A stretch of DNA of 64,000 nucleotides from Batillaria attramentaria (GCA_018292915.2 JACVVK020000463.1:290001-354000), one strand, 5' to 3'; counted from the stretch's first letter, positions 20,634 through 31,329 are shown. The notes: a model not told the origin generated them from the sequence alone. Numbers and translations: made by a program.

Positions 20634-23627
20634 GGTCAAGAGTACAGAGTTGAGTCTAGTGAGTGTGACATGAGTACCCAGTTTTCAGCAAAGTGATAAA
20701 CAAACTATTTTATATGAATTTGGTGTGTCTTGTCATGAGCAATCTTCACAGAATCTGATTTTCTCATACAAGTTGTCGATTGGCCGTATTTGAAGAAATA
20801 AGTTGTGAGTTTGTACATAACATTAAACACTGTCACAATTTTGCAGACTTGAAATTTCAAGGCAAAAACAAACCAGTGATGTTGTTTGCATTTTGTGTTT
20901 TTATTTTGAAGGCTTAACCTTCAGCAATATCACAAAAGAGAAGGAAAGACTCACTAGATGCAAAGAAATGCAATGAAAAAGTGGTGTGAACATAACTTTA
21001 CGTCAAGCGGCATGTTAAACTGAAATGAGCACCATTATGACAGAGTACTGATACTGTTTGGTCAATAAAACCTTCTTAAGAACATTGTTTGGGTTACTCA
21101 ATAATAATGTAGTGCAATACATGAACAATAATAAATGATACGTGAACAGAAATGGATTCAAATGTTTCTGGTTTTCTGCTTGACGGAACATGTCAATAAA
21201 ACCCTTTAAAAAGCTAAACATTTTATTCCAGTTATTATTGTTTCCTAGTGAAATTAAAGACTGACCCTTGAAATACATGCAAAAACAAAAATAACAGTTG
21301 CTACTTCACTGTGTCCCTGAATAAAGTGATCAAAGAAAGAACTGAGCATGCTTAAACATAACATTACAACATGACAGACTCATTCCAAACTTTTAAAGTC
21401 ACACAGAAGGAAAAGGTACAAAAAAATATATTACCAGTGACTTTGTTTTTATGGTAAATACACCTTAGTCACACAAAAATGTATCTAACAGATTTAACAC
21501 ATGAATTATTACCATATCCAGCTGTCTGAACATAACTTGACACACTTGAACACAACATTACACTGTGACAGACAAATTTCAGATAGCAAAAGTCAACCAG
21601 AAGGAAAAAGAACAAAACATATCAGTTGTAGTAAGTGTGGTTCAATGGGAGGTACTCTTTAACCCCCTCAAAGTATGATTTTAAGCTTAATCCCATAGAT
21701 AATTGCTATCTCAAGCTACATGAATGTAACTTTACGCAAGTTGAACATAACACTACACTGTGACAGACTCATTTGAGGCTGTCAAAATCAAACAAGAGGA
21801 AACGGAACACAAAAAATGTATTACCAGGAAGTGTGCTTTAATCGAAGGTACACATTCTCTTCACAAAAATATGATTTAAAAGCATAATAAAATTGTTAAC
21901 TGTCATTATCAAGTTGCTGGAACTTAACTTGACAAACACTCATGCAACAGCTTTCACTCAAACACACACAGGAATGATGTATACAAACTGCTATAATCAA
22001 AAAGGGGCTCACAGCATAGGAAATAGTGAATACATATCATTTTTCAGTACAGCAAAGGAAAAAAATGTAACCTTTGACTGAACATAACTTGAAACCCACT
22101 GTCTGTGTATAAAGTTGTGTTCAAACACAAACAGCTCCTGCACATTTTCTATTGGTGTGATCCTGGAAAAAAAAAAACAGTCATGAATAAAAACACATAA
22201 TTTCGCTGTCCTCTATTTCTGGCCATTAAAAAAATGAAGGAATGCCCAAGTTGTTGTTTGTACATAACATAACAACTGCATGAATCTGGGTACGGTGTGT
22301 AAAGTTAACTTCAATAAACAAACAGATGAACACACAAAAATGTGTTTGAATGGACATTTTCAAGACTCCAGGGAGAAAAATTATCCCAAAGATGTTTAGC
22401 AGGATATTCTATTTTTGTTTGGTGCTAGACTTGTCGTCGTATGAGTTTGAACATAATGCTGACGACCTTCGTTTGTGAGTAAAGTTGTGTTCAAACCAGA
22501 GACATCTGAAATTTTACATAAGAAAGCTTTACTCCCCGCAAAGGATCTTTTTCCGAGTAGCTTTCCACCTAAAAATACCTAAGGCATTCATTGTTTGTTG
22601 CTGAATACACAACTTTTGTAACAGAGTCATGAACATAACGTTTACAACCTAAACCACAAATGTCTCCACGGCTGTATCGATTAGAATCACGACAAGGATT
22701 AACATCCACGTGTTGGTGATACCAATCACCACACTAACATCGAGTTTACCATTGCCGCTGTTGTCAGCAGTATTCCAAAATGCACAAGAACACAGACTCT
22801 TTGTGTTTATTCACTTTTTGCTGCTGAGTTGACTAGATTTGTCTGAAGATAACACTTAACACTTAAAACTTACCCTCGGGATTATCAGCTGCCTCCTCCA
22901 GTGACAGTAATCAAAGTCATCGGCTCAAAGAAATCATGCTTCCAGCTTGTGTTTGAAACGGCCGCTGGTTGAATTTATCTCATACCCGAGTGTAGCGATC
23001 GATTTTTTCTCGCATGAACATAACAAGAAAATTAACACACCGTCGGGTCTTCGAAATCAACACGAAGTTTCTTTTCAACAACACGAGATATATCGATGTT
23101 CTTCCATGAAAAATAAAGAGTGAAAAAACGATGTTGAGATTATGCAAGTTAGGTATTTCGCAGGACAAAAGTACGCTCGACCTCGGTGGTCGATGTTGAT
23201 CATCGGAAGTTTACGACGACGTTATGTCCAAACGTGCCTACATTTTCAGTCATTTTTCTAAAAAACGGAAAATATTTGACACCTGCCAGTATGCCGACTG
23301 AAATAAAGGCAGTTTTGAGCATTTGGAGACAGCAAATGGGTTCACTGACCGTTCTCCATGTTTCTCAAAATAACACTTCAGCGATCGCAAGTACTTTCTG
23401 TCACGTTTTTCTTCCACTGCAATCACCGATTTTTCGCCAAAAACCCAGAGTTTTAAACGCAAGAAGTAAATGTACCACATCCAATTCTCACTGTTTGAAA
23501 CTCTGATTTATACTGAACAAGTGAGCCAAAGTAGACAACTGTGCATGCTTTTTAAACAAATTTGTAGCATCATTCATGTGAATGGGTAGCCATTTTGAGC
23601 AGTCGACTCACCTCTGTACTCTTGACC
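20634..23627. mobile_element. 3.0-kb TIR element with internal ~184-bp tandem array
   Basis: GGTCAAGAGTACAGAG (20634) and CTCTGTACTCTTGACC (to 23627) are terminal inverted repeats extending about 23 bp with one mismatch. Copy 2 retains the empty site at 45321-45329. Comparison shows exactly 2998 bp extra, compatible with a TA duplication (element starting one base earlier) or an ATAT duplication. The interior is AT-rich and lacks a recognisable transposase. GAACATAAC or a close variant recurs at 20813, 20988, 21186, 21354, 21528, 21722, 21920, 22080, 22260, 22449, 22631, 22845 and 23016. Best-matching units, such as 21528 and 21722, agree over most of their length. Confidence 0.85.
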
Positions 23628-24036
23628 ATATGTAATTTTTGTTTGGGTATGCAACGTCCCAGAGATGCCGAGATAAGACTCGACGGCATATTCCATAGTC
23701 AGTAATTAAAAAAGGAATGAACATGTATATCCAAAAAAGGTGTTGTAATTTTACAAAGCATGTTTATGGCTGTGTATGTGTCAAATTTCAAGAAAATATG
23801 ACAAGCAGTTTCAGAGACAATTCTTTCTTCAATTTGTATTTAGTGCGAAAAGAGAAAACGGAGAAAACAGACGAAAAAGAAGTATAACTGCTGTTGCACA
23901 CACCAGATGTAAACTTGAGTGTTTGTTTTCACTTGCTTTTCACACTAACTCAACCTGTCAGTTTGCTCAGCTGTCTAGAATCCTCCAGGGATGTATGAAG
24001 GTCCTCCCTCAAGGGCCATCAGCTCCTCCACCCTCT

Positions 24037-24384
24037 TCAGTTATGCCGCCCGCACTTTGTCTCTCCTCTTGGACTCCTTGTCACGCACACCAGGCTGTTT
24101 CTCAGTCTCTTTTTTGTTCTTGCTGCACCAAGTCGAGCCATGTTCTTTCCCCTTGCAAACCCAAAGAATTCAGCAATGTCATGTGCTGCAGCAGGACCAA
24201 AATTGAATTCCTGAATCGCTGTTACTGCAGCAAAGTGGACACGCCTGCGGGATGCAAACGTGTCCTTGGCACAACGTGACCAAATAGCACCATGCAGACT
24301 TTCATTAGCATTTTGTGTCTTGCCTGACACACATCTGGACAACAGGTGGTCTGCTGACAGTCTTTCATAGACTTTTCTTGTCCT
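24037..24384 (-). pseudogene. Mutator-like transposase C-terminal fragment (NESL type)
   Basis: The minus frame reads RLSADHLLSRCVSGKTQN, then ANESLHGAIWSRC, then FASRR-V-FAA-TAI-EFNFG. This is the L--RC--GKTQN-NES-H--IW---K signature of the C-terminal half of Mutator-like transposases, followed by a basic R-KK-RN tail and a stop. It joins directly to piggyBac sequence at about 24385 with a frame change. The upstream catalytic half is absent. Copy 2 is at 45732-46079. Confidence 0.6.
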
Positions 24385-24715
24385 TGAACCGGTAACAGAG
24401 TAGGTTGTCTTTCCTTCGGAACATTGACTCTCCCTTCTTCAGCTTCACTGTGTTTGGGTGGAGACTGGCGGGCAGCCCTTCTCGACCCTTCAGGACAGTT
24501 CCCACAGCCATTGTGTCCCGTTCCCGCAGCCACTCAAACAAGTCAGGCTTTGAAAAGAAACTGTCCATGTAAATAGTATGCCCTTTTCCAAGAAAATCAA
24601 GGGCCATCCTCTTTACTGTCTGGGCGCCATGATTGCGTTCCGTTCCATCAGGCCCTGCACCAGTATACACGTGTACCTTGCATACGTAGCCTGATTGTAC
24701 CTCACACACACAGTG
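24385..24715 (-). pseudogene. piggyBac-type transposase fragment
   Basis: The minus frame contains SGYVCKVHVYTGAG, ALDFLGKGHTIYMDSFFS, DLFEWLRERDTMAVGTV and KLKKGESMFRRKDNLL. In piggyBac transposases the D of the Y-D-(N/S)-F segment is a catalytic Asp and is followed by L---L--------GT. Only this central part of the DDE domain is present; the first catalytic Asp region and the C-terminal Cys-rich finger are missing. It is directly preceded by mariner sequence and followed by Mutator-like sequence. A related piece is at 51930-52526. Copy 2 is at 46080-46410. Confidence 0.75.
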
Positions 24716-24719
24716 ACGA

Positions 24720-25374
24720 GCTGGACCTGGTTTTCTTGTAGAAAGTCCAAAGTTGCAGCAGCCGTGTGAGCACTGGCGTTGTCATGGTGAAGGAGTAGGT
24801 GGCGGGTACCTGTCCGTGGGCGCCGTGCACTCCAAGCCTCAAACACCTTGGGCAGGCACGTGTTGATGTACCATTCGGCATTGACGGTCTTCCTCTCCAG
24901 AAGTGGTACGGTGGCTACGTGACCAGATTTTGCAAAGAAAACAGCAATCATTTGCTTCGAGACACTTCTCGATCTTTTGAATTTTACAGGGGGGGATTCC
25001 CCTGGAAACAGCCATACAGAGGACTGCTGCCTTGTTTCAGGATCATACTGATACACACATGTTTCATCACCAGTAACAATGTTACTGACCCGATCTGACC
25101 TTCCTCCGTCGAATTTTCGAAGCATATAGAGGCACCATTCGATCCTTGCCCTCTTTTGTTCCTCTGTCAGCTGGTGGGGCACCCAACGCGCACAACGCTT
25201 CCGAACACAGAGATGGCACCGTAAAATTCTGTCCAAACTGCCCGAGGAGAGGTTCAAAGTGTCCTTTATCTCATCCTCTGTGATTCGCGGGTTTTCCTTA
25301 ATTGGGGTCTTGACATCGTTCACGTTCCCATCTGTAGTAACGGAAATTGGTCGTCCGCATGGAGTAGCATCCAT
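24720..25374 (-). pseudogene. mariner-type transposase fragment
   Basis: The minus frame includes PRITEDEIKDTL (helix-turn-helix), RWVPHQLTEEQKRAR, VTGDET (first catalytic Asp) and LLLHHDNASAH (second catalytic Asp). These are the WVPH-L, TGDE and HDNA-PH motifs of mariner transposases. The sequence stops before the third Asp of DD34D, and the N-terminal ~90 residues are also missing. No mariner-type TIRs are visible. The reading frame runs on ~30 codons into piggyBac sequence in the wrong frame. Copy 2 is at 46415-47069. Confidence 0.8.
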
Positions 25375-25964
25375 GCAAATTGCTTTAAACAGGCAAAACT
25401 TTTGGGTTTTGGCACAGGAGGTCGTTTAAAATGAAATGAAACAGTATATGTATAATGTATATGTGAAACAGAAGCATGTTCGGCAACTGTGTCCTGCAGA
25501 TGATCGTTTTGTTGTCTGTTTTCAAAGTAACGCTTTGCTAAAAATTTTAATCATTTTTGCTCACACAGACATTGAAATAAACTGTGAAAAGTATTTTCAA
25601 CAATTCTGAGCAAGTTTACAAATTTTTTTCAACACTCAAGGCTTTTTTCTTCAGACATGTGCAAGCACCCAACAGTGTCCCGTTTCACAACTTGAACTTT
25701 CAGTAGGTTCATGCCTCATTTTTTTTACTTCAAAAGCCACCAGAATGGAACACAACCAACAAAATTGTCTTTATTATCTCTTTGAAACATCTAGAATCAA
25801 TCAAGCATAAGTTTGTCAGGATATGTTGTTCATGGAAAGAAAAAAGTGCGCACAAAGATGAGCCGTAATGTGTACCCCATGTTTTGGCAGAGCCTCATAT
25901 CCTCCGCTCTGTTTCGTCCCACCAGGCAGCAGATAACTTGTTGTGGGTCTCCTGGTCGCTGCTG
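25375..25964. other. Spacer between mariner fragment and THAP ORF
   Basis: AT-rich, with no ORF or repeat recognised. It is identical in arrangement in copy 2 (47070-47659). Confidence 0.4.
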
Positions 25965-26420
25965 TCACAATACATATATGGCACTTGTAGAGGCTATTGT
26001 GATAACGCTAGCGCATGCACTCGCACTGGGGCTTCGACAAACTTGAATGGGCTGGCCACGATATTCTGAGAGGCTGTGCTTCTGAATGGACGGCACAGCA
26101 CCTTCAAGAAGCCTCTTGCCTTTACATTCGATGCCCAGCGACTGTTTCAGTTGGTAAGGCAAGTCGTACGCATCAGAGGTGAAATTTCTCTCGCATATCA
26201 TGCTGTTGTTGTTTGGCGTCCCATAGGCTGGACCGAAGTCAGCACGACAAACTTGCACAAATCGAATCCATTGCCTACGAGTGTTGGATTCGTTCGGAAA
26301 CTTGTGTAAACTGATGCCGTCTGAATGTTTTCCTGTGCAATGAGCCACACAACAACTGAAGCCAGTTTTTTCCCTGTGTTTGCTCGCCAGTTCTTCGTTG
26401 CTGGTCACGCTATCCGCCAT
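25965..26420 (-). CDS. THAP-domain protein of the composite transposon
   Basis: 151 residues from the ATG at 26420 (context CAATGGCGG; an ATG 45 nt upstream is less likely). It contains a THAP-type zinc-binding DNA-binding domain: CCVAHC, then a K-P motif (LHKFP), W-RFV, ICERNF and the conserved AVPSI after ~100 residues. In canonical C2CH domains the fourth ligand is His in C-x2-H-F; here it is Asn (CERNF), so zinc binding may be altered. The ORF begins ~200 bp inside the right TIR, as expected for the first exon of an element-encoded protein. No catalytic domain is in the same frame. Copy 2 (47660-48115) differs by one residue change (Ser to Arg near residue 7). Confidence 0.75.
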   Translation of the reverse strand: MADSVTSNEELASKHREKTGFSCCVAHCTGKHSDGISLHKFPNESNTRRQWIRFVQVCRADFGPAYGTPNNNSMICERNFTSDAYDLPYQLKQSLGIECKGKRLLEGAVPSIQKHSLSEYRGQPIQVCRSPSASACASVITIASTSAIYVL

Positions 26421-26744
26421 TGCTGTGAGCACGCGAGAAAGAGTGAGGCACAAATGTGACGCCACACGCAGTTCTGGCGCGCTTTACCGATTGGACAGGT
26501 AGAGCGGTATTTTACAAGTTTCTCAAAGTAGATGCATAAATATGCAAAACAGTGCTGTGGATGGTTTTCAGTACTTAAGGTAGTATGTTTACAGACCCAT
26601 ATGGGTATGCTCTCGGGTAGTCCTTCAAACAGACGATTCTAACGTATTTACATGACACATATCATATGTATCCATTTTCACACACTCATTCATAAAAGGT
26701 GTATTTTTCTCTGCTGTCACCTTTATTCCTGAATTATTCTATGA

Positions 26745-26972
26745 GTTGGGTTGCTGTCCTGGCTCGATTTTGTCGACCATAACAGTTTCTTTTGGGGTTG
26801 CTGACACTCATATGGTTTGCGCACTCGATCGCCTGAGTTGAAGACAACCCCTTCGTCACGTCAAGCGCCTCGTCCCCAAGTCCAAACTGCAAAATGTCCC
26901 TCAGTTGCTGCAGGTCAGTGATGGTGGGGTTGGGCGCTGCGATTCTGGCCTCGGACAGTCTGTACAACTTTT
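26745..26972 (-). pseudogene. Mutator-like C-terminal fragment, module c, cut by duplication junction
   Basis: Same module as 19062-19440, intact to TCTGTACAACTT. It then stops abruptly at the junction with duplication unit 2. In copy 2 the module continues normally past 48664, which shows that 26970 is the duplication end. Confidence 0.6.
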
Positions 26973-26998
26973 GTATACAATACTCGTATACAATACTC
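26970..26998. other. Segmental duplication junction
   Basis: The end of unit 1 (ACAACTT) joins the start of unit 2 through two consecutive copies of GTATACAATACTC. Unit 1's own start near 2639 has only one copy. The extra 13 bp looks like a small templated insertion at the breakpoint. Confidence 0.7.
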
Positions 26999-27063
26999 AG
27001 TTCGCCGAACAAGTTCGCCGGACTGGTGGTTCGCCCGGTTAAGAACGTCCTTTACGCCTACAG

Positions 27064-27241
27064 GGAGCGAGACAGCGGGTGAGGGACGCCCAGGTGAAGG
27101 CCCTGGACTACCTGAAGCAGCAACTGCCGTCCATCACCGACACCTACGTCCTGGCCATCGTGTCCTACGCCCTCGCTTTGGCCGGTGATCCTGCGTCGAC
27201 TAGCGCCTTGGCCCGTCTGGAGAGCAAGGCTGTTGTGGAAG
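27064..27241 (+). CDS. A2M/CD109-like protein, exon E2' (duplicate)
   Basis: 178 nt, same acceptor and donor as E2. It reads VKALDYLKQQL and TDTYVLAIVSYALALAGDP. It has four nucleotide differences from E2, two of them replacement changes. No upstream first exon, promoter or E1-like exon is visible between 18148 and this exon, so expression would need splicing from E1 or read-through. Confidence 0.88.
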
Positions 27242-27314
27242 GTACGGCAGTAGCTCGAGCTTGACACCCCCCCCCCCCCCTGCCCGCTACATGATAAGAA
27301 CAAGCCAATAGAAG

Positions 27315-27401
27315 CCACTACAAGCCACTATTACGCAAAGCGTAGGCCTTCAACGCTAGGCCCGAGACCGCTGCGAATTGCATAATAGTGGCTTGAAGTG
27401 G
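27315..27401. mobile_element. 87-bp palindromic MITE, copy B'
   Basis: Counterpart of 2971-3057, with a few substitutions including one in the core (GCGAATTGC). Confidence 0.65.
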
Positions 27402-27989
27402 ATCCTGGTGATCTGAAGATTTCGAGTAAAACTGAAACTTTTGGGCTGAAATTCGGGCTTCGAAGAGTTAGTGGTCATTATTCAGGGCTTAAACCCTTCC
27501 GCCTTTTAGCGGATTTCCACTTTTGGCTAAAATGTTCCTCTCCGCCAACACCGTGTTTCCTCCTATGGAGCATTTCCAATCGCTAGTTCCAACTCACACC
27601 AAATCGCACAGATTTTGGTCTGATTCTTTTAAAAAAAAAAACAAAAACAAAAAAACTGCCTCGAAAAATGTGTAACCTCTTCTAAAGCATTTCAGTTCAT
27701 GCCAAAAAGCACCGAACTGTACAATTTTTTTTTTTTTTTTAATAAACTGGGGAACATGCCCCCTAACACCCTAGTATAGCATGTCTGCTTTGTAGACGCG
27801 CGCTCGCGGCTTTGTCACTCCGTCACTAAACGTTTCACATTTTCCCTCCTTTTGGATCATGGACCATTTTAAAATGAGATTATTAGAAGCAAAGGTGGCC
27901 TTTACGGAGCGGTAACTGCTCTGTGAAGCTAACTTAATACCCTTAGGAACCGAGGGTTACTGATTCTTGATATTATTACATATAAAGGT

Positions 27990-28091
27990 AATAATAATAA
28001 TAATAATAATAATAAATTGCTTTTATAAAGCGCAGTATCCCAGCAGGCGCTGGCTCAGAGCGCTGTACAAATACACACATAAAAATATTAT

Positions 28092-28165
<74 letters not shown>

Positions 28166-28464
28166 CCACACACACACGCACACACACACAGTGCCATGCC
28201 GGATTGCACCCACACTGGCTATGGGCAGCGGGGACACTACAACTCCCGCTCTGGGATGCAGACAGTTAATCATAGGCTACGTGGAACAGGTGAGTTTTCA
28301 ACTGAGATTTAAAGGAGAGTAGAGTAGGAGCATTGCGGAGGCAGAGTGGAAGAGAATTCCAGACGAAAGGGGCTTGATACTGAAATGCCCTCTGGCCGAA
28401 CGACCTGGTATTAACCCTAGGCACCCGAAGAAGTTTTTCATTAGAGGATCTCAAAGACCTAGGT
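27990..28464 (-). mobile_element. CR1-like LINE 3' end, 5'-truncated, present only in copy 2
   Basis: Copy 1 reads straight through ATATAAAGGT/GAGGGG (3671-3686); copy 2 has 475 bp inserted there. On the minus strand the insert starts in coding sequence with SFGQRAFQYQAPFVWNSLP and FKSQLKTHLF. This is the R-F-RA----P-VWN-LP ... FK--LKT-LF end of CR1/L2-type ORF2 proteins. It continues through a non-coding 3' end with (CA)n and ends in (ATT)n. AGGT flanks both sides as a short possible target duplication. Confidence 0.88.
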
Positions 28465-28535
28465 GAGGGGAAACGTACATCACGTAACAACACAGTTGAC
28501 GAACAAGCTAGCGCAAACACACATTGACTATGCAG

Positions 28536-28750
28536 GCAAAATGAAGTACTGGCGAGGCCCAGCCACGTCACTTCCGGTAAACACCGGCTACTACTGGCAG
28601 AGGCCGTACAGTGGATCAGCCAGTGACGTGGAAATTACGTCATACGCTCTTCTGACGTACGCGGCGTCCCGTAATTATGTCGATGGTCTGGGCGTGATGA
28701 ACTGGTTGGCGTCTCAACGGAACTCACTCGGCGGTTACTACTCTACCCAG
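28536..28750 (+). CDS. A2M/CD109-like protein, exon E3' (duplicate)
   Basis: 215 nt, phases 1 and 0 as in E3. It encodes the same residues, including SDVEITSYALLTY and WLASQRNSLGGY. One silent difference was seen (GCA to GCG). The LINE insertion at 27990-28464 sits 71 bp upstream, in the intron, without touching the acceptor. Confidence 0.9.
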
Positions 28751-28990
28751 GTCTGTCTCTCTCTCTCTCCCTCTCTCTCTCTGAATCTACGTGGTGGAAA
28801 AGGACGTTAAACTCCCAAAGATCCACCTACCCACCTTTCTCTTTGAATCCCGGCTGGGGCCAAATATTTGTGCTGGCCTTTTTCTCGTTGTTCCGTCTTT
28901 GGTATCACCCATATGTGGTGGAAAAGGACGTTAAATCTTCAACCCCCCCCCCCCCCCCCATCCCAGCACCGCCACCACCACCACCAAACC

Positions 28991-29043
<53 letters not shown>

Positions 29044-29154
29044 GTTCGAGTCCCGGCTGGGGCCAAATGTTTGTATTGGCCTTTTTCTCGTTGCCCCGTC
29101 TTTGATATCACCCTTACATGGTGGAAAAGGACGTTAAACTCTCAAACACCCCCA

Positions 29155-29195
<41 letters not shown>

Positions 29196-29215
29196 GACAT
29201 AAAGCCAAAAAGGGT
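28751..29215 (+). repeat. Nested SINE-A fragments and (CT)n tracts (duplicate)
   Basis: Counterpart of 3967-4430: SINE-A pieces at about 28790-28815, 28845-28945 and 29041-29150. C-rich and CT tract lengths differ slightly. Confidence 0.7.
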
Positions 29216-29367
29216 TTCTTTGTTTGTTTTTGTTTTCTGCTTTGTTCCTTTTCCGCGCTTTGAATCCTATGTAGACACAGTAATACTATGTTTTCCAACG
29301 GTGTGTAGAATCATCCCAAGCGGCCAGTCTGGTCCAGATTCTGTCGGTTTTGTGTTTTTTTTCACAG

Positions 29368-29520
29368 GACACGATCATCGCCCTTCAAGCGCTTTCTGAG
29401 TTCGCTCCCCTGGCCAACTCGGGTGACTCTCTAGACGTGGAGGTAGACGTGACAGCCGGGTCTTTCACCCCTCACTTCACCGTCACCAAGGGTAACGCGC
29501 TCGTGCTGCAGAGTGCTGAG
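29368..29520 (+). CDS. A2M/CD109-like protein, exon E4' (duplicate)
   Basis: 153 nt, phase 0 on both sides, beginning DTIIALQALSEFAPL. One silent change from E4 (GGC to GGT). Followed by the same (GT)n tract and an expanded (AAC)n tract at about 29670-29697. Confidence 0.9.
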
Positions 29521-29559
29521 GTATGATTTCTGGCTGTGAGCCCAGCACTTGTACCAGGG

Positions 29560-29623
<64 letters not shown>

Positions 29624-29666
29624 CTTGCTGCCTCAACCTTAACACACGGGACGCGTTTTTGTTCGA

Positions 29667-29697
<31 letters not shown>

Positions 29698-30038
29698 TAA
29701 TCCAGAACAGCTCAAAACACGCTCCGGGAAAGCAAAATCAAAATAAAAACAACTTGCAAAGGCATGTTGTAGCCGCATGCCACACGAGGAACACGGACAA
29801 ACACCATGTTCGCTGTTTGTTCAGACTACAAAAACTCACGTGTGACTGGGGCCTTACTATGACCCTTCAGCAGCAGAGAAGGATGTAGGTCCAACCAACC
29901 AACCAACCAGCCAACCAACCAAATCAACCACCATTGAGTACTTCCTTGTTTGTCTGTGTTTCTTTGGGTCGTTCTCATGAGAAGCACGACTTTGGTGTCT
30001 TATTTCTCGTAATTGATTTTGTTTTCTTTTTATTCCAG

Positions 30039-30101
30039 ACGAAAACTGTCCCCGATTCACTCACTGTCTCCGCCACAGGCTCTGGTGTTGCTTTGCTTCA
30101 G
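30039..30101 (+). CDS. A2M/CD109-like protein, exon E5' (duplicate)
   Basis: 63 nt, same splice sites and sequence as E5, phase 0 on both sides. Confidence 0.85.
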
Positions 30102-30169
30102 GTGCGTCCAGTTATAGCGTGTTTGTGCGTCGGGGAAAGGGGGTTGGGTAGAGAGACAGAGTGACGGAC

Positions 30170-30224
<55 letters not shown>

Positions 30225-30367
30225 CTTAGATAGAAGTTACAGGCATATCCACACCAATTTTAAAACTTGCCGTTGCCATAAGGACTAATACTACTGTCAA
30301 CCAGGGACTTACATATAGAAAAGGAGATAATAAGTAAGGACAACACACACACACACACACACACACA

Positions 30368-30423
<56 letters not shown>

Positions 30424-30553
30424 CATTGTTCACACGCATCTATACAGAAAGTTAATCATGTACACAGAAATAATGTTGATAAAAATGAAAGTGGGTAAGA
30501 GAGAGAGAGAGAGAGTTTCTAGCGCTCCTTGTGACGTCACTCTTGCTGTCCAG

Positions 30554-30663
30554 GTGGACGTGTTCTTTAACGTGGAGGCGGAGGTGGAGGAGCCGGCCTT
30601 TGAACTGCACGTTAACCTGACCAAGGACACACTCAACCTGCTGGAGATGGAGATGTGTGCAAG
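30554..30663 (+). CDS. A2M/CD109-like protein, exon E6' (duplicate)
   Basis: 110 nt, phase 0 in and phase 2 out, same sequence as E6. The (GA)n tract 40 bp upstream is shorter than in copy 1. Confidence 0.87.
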
Positions 30664-30709
30664 GTACTATAATAATGATAAGACGAAGAAGAAGCAGAAG
30701 AAGAGACAA

Positions 30710-30935
30710 GGGACTTTGGCCTAGCGGTTTAAGCGTTCAGTCCGCGGATCCTGCCGAGTTCGAATCCTCTGATACCTGATGGAACACCCACAGCCACTCC
30801 ACCCTCGATTCCTCGCATGGGCAGTAATTTGGTTGAACACTGAGGAACCTGTAGACTCGCTTCCGATCTAAGTAGAGCTGTTCTACGCCTCCACCCCCCC
30901 CCTCCACCCCCCCCCCCCACACACACACACTCACA

Positions 30936-30979
<44 letters not shown>

Positions 30980-31035
30980 GCTACCCCCCCCCCCCCAACC
31001 CCCCCCCCCCCCCCCCCAACCACCCCCCCACCCCC
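30710..31035 (+). mobile_element. SINE-B and C-rich tail (duplicate)
   Basis: Counterpart of 5925-6250, with a one-base deletion near 30749 (GGATCC against GGATTCC) and different poly-C lengths. Confidence 0.6.
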
Positions 31036-31329
31036 CTCTCGCCCCGATGGTGGTCGGGGGCAGGAGAGTAGTGTGGATACATTCTAACTGAGCGCACTCC
31101 CGTTTGTACAGTTCGCCGGTTAGGCCCATTCTAACTGTGCAGCAGTAACACTGGTTCAAACCGCTGGGAAATGAACCCAGCACGCACGCTCTGGCGAATC
31201 ACGTGCATTTGCTCATACGCTGGACATGTGCAGCAACACACTACAAAGACACAATCATGATTTGTGGTGCAAAGGGCCAGCACAGCTATTTCATTTTCCG
31301 AATTTCTCTTTCCTCGTGTCCGTTTGCAG

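Larger units (their letters stand above)
20251..26624 (-). mobile_element. Composite DNA transposon with mosaic coding fragments (copy 1)
   Basis: The ends AGGACTACCCGAG (20251-20263) and CTCGGGTAGTCCT (26612-26624) are perfect 13-bp inverted repeats. They are flanked by TTAA (20247-20250) and TCAA (26625-26628), consistent with a piggyBac-type TTAA target with one mutation. On the minus strand, in order, lie a THAP-domain ORF, a mariner fragment, a piggyBac fragment and a Mutator-like fragment. A 3.0-kb TIR element is inserted near the left end. The intact counterpart in copy 2 (44944-48319) is 3376 bp. TIR ownership is uncertain because the coding content is mixed. Confidence 0.65.

Noticed and set aside
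23776..24279. 167-codon plus-strand open frame
   Set aside because: It is antisense to the Mutator-like fragment, which shows family motifs on the minus strand; the plus frame shows none.
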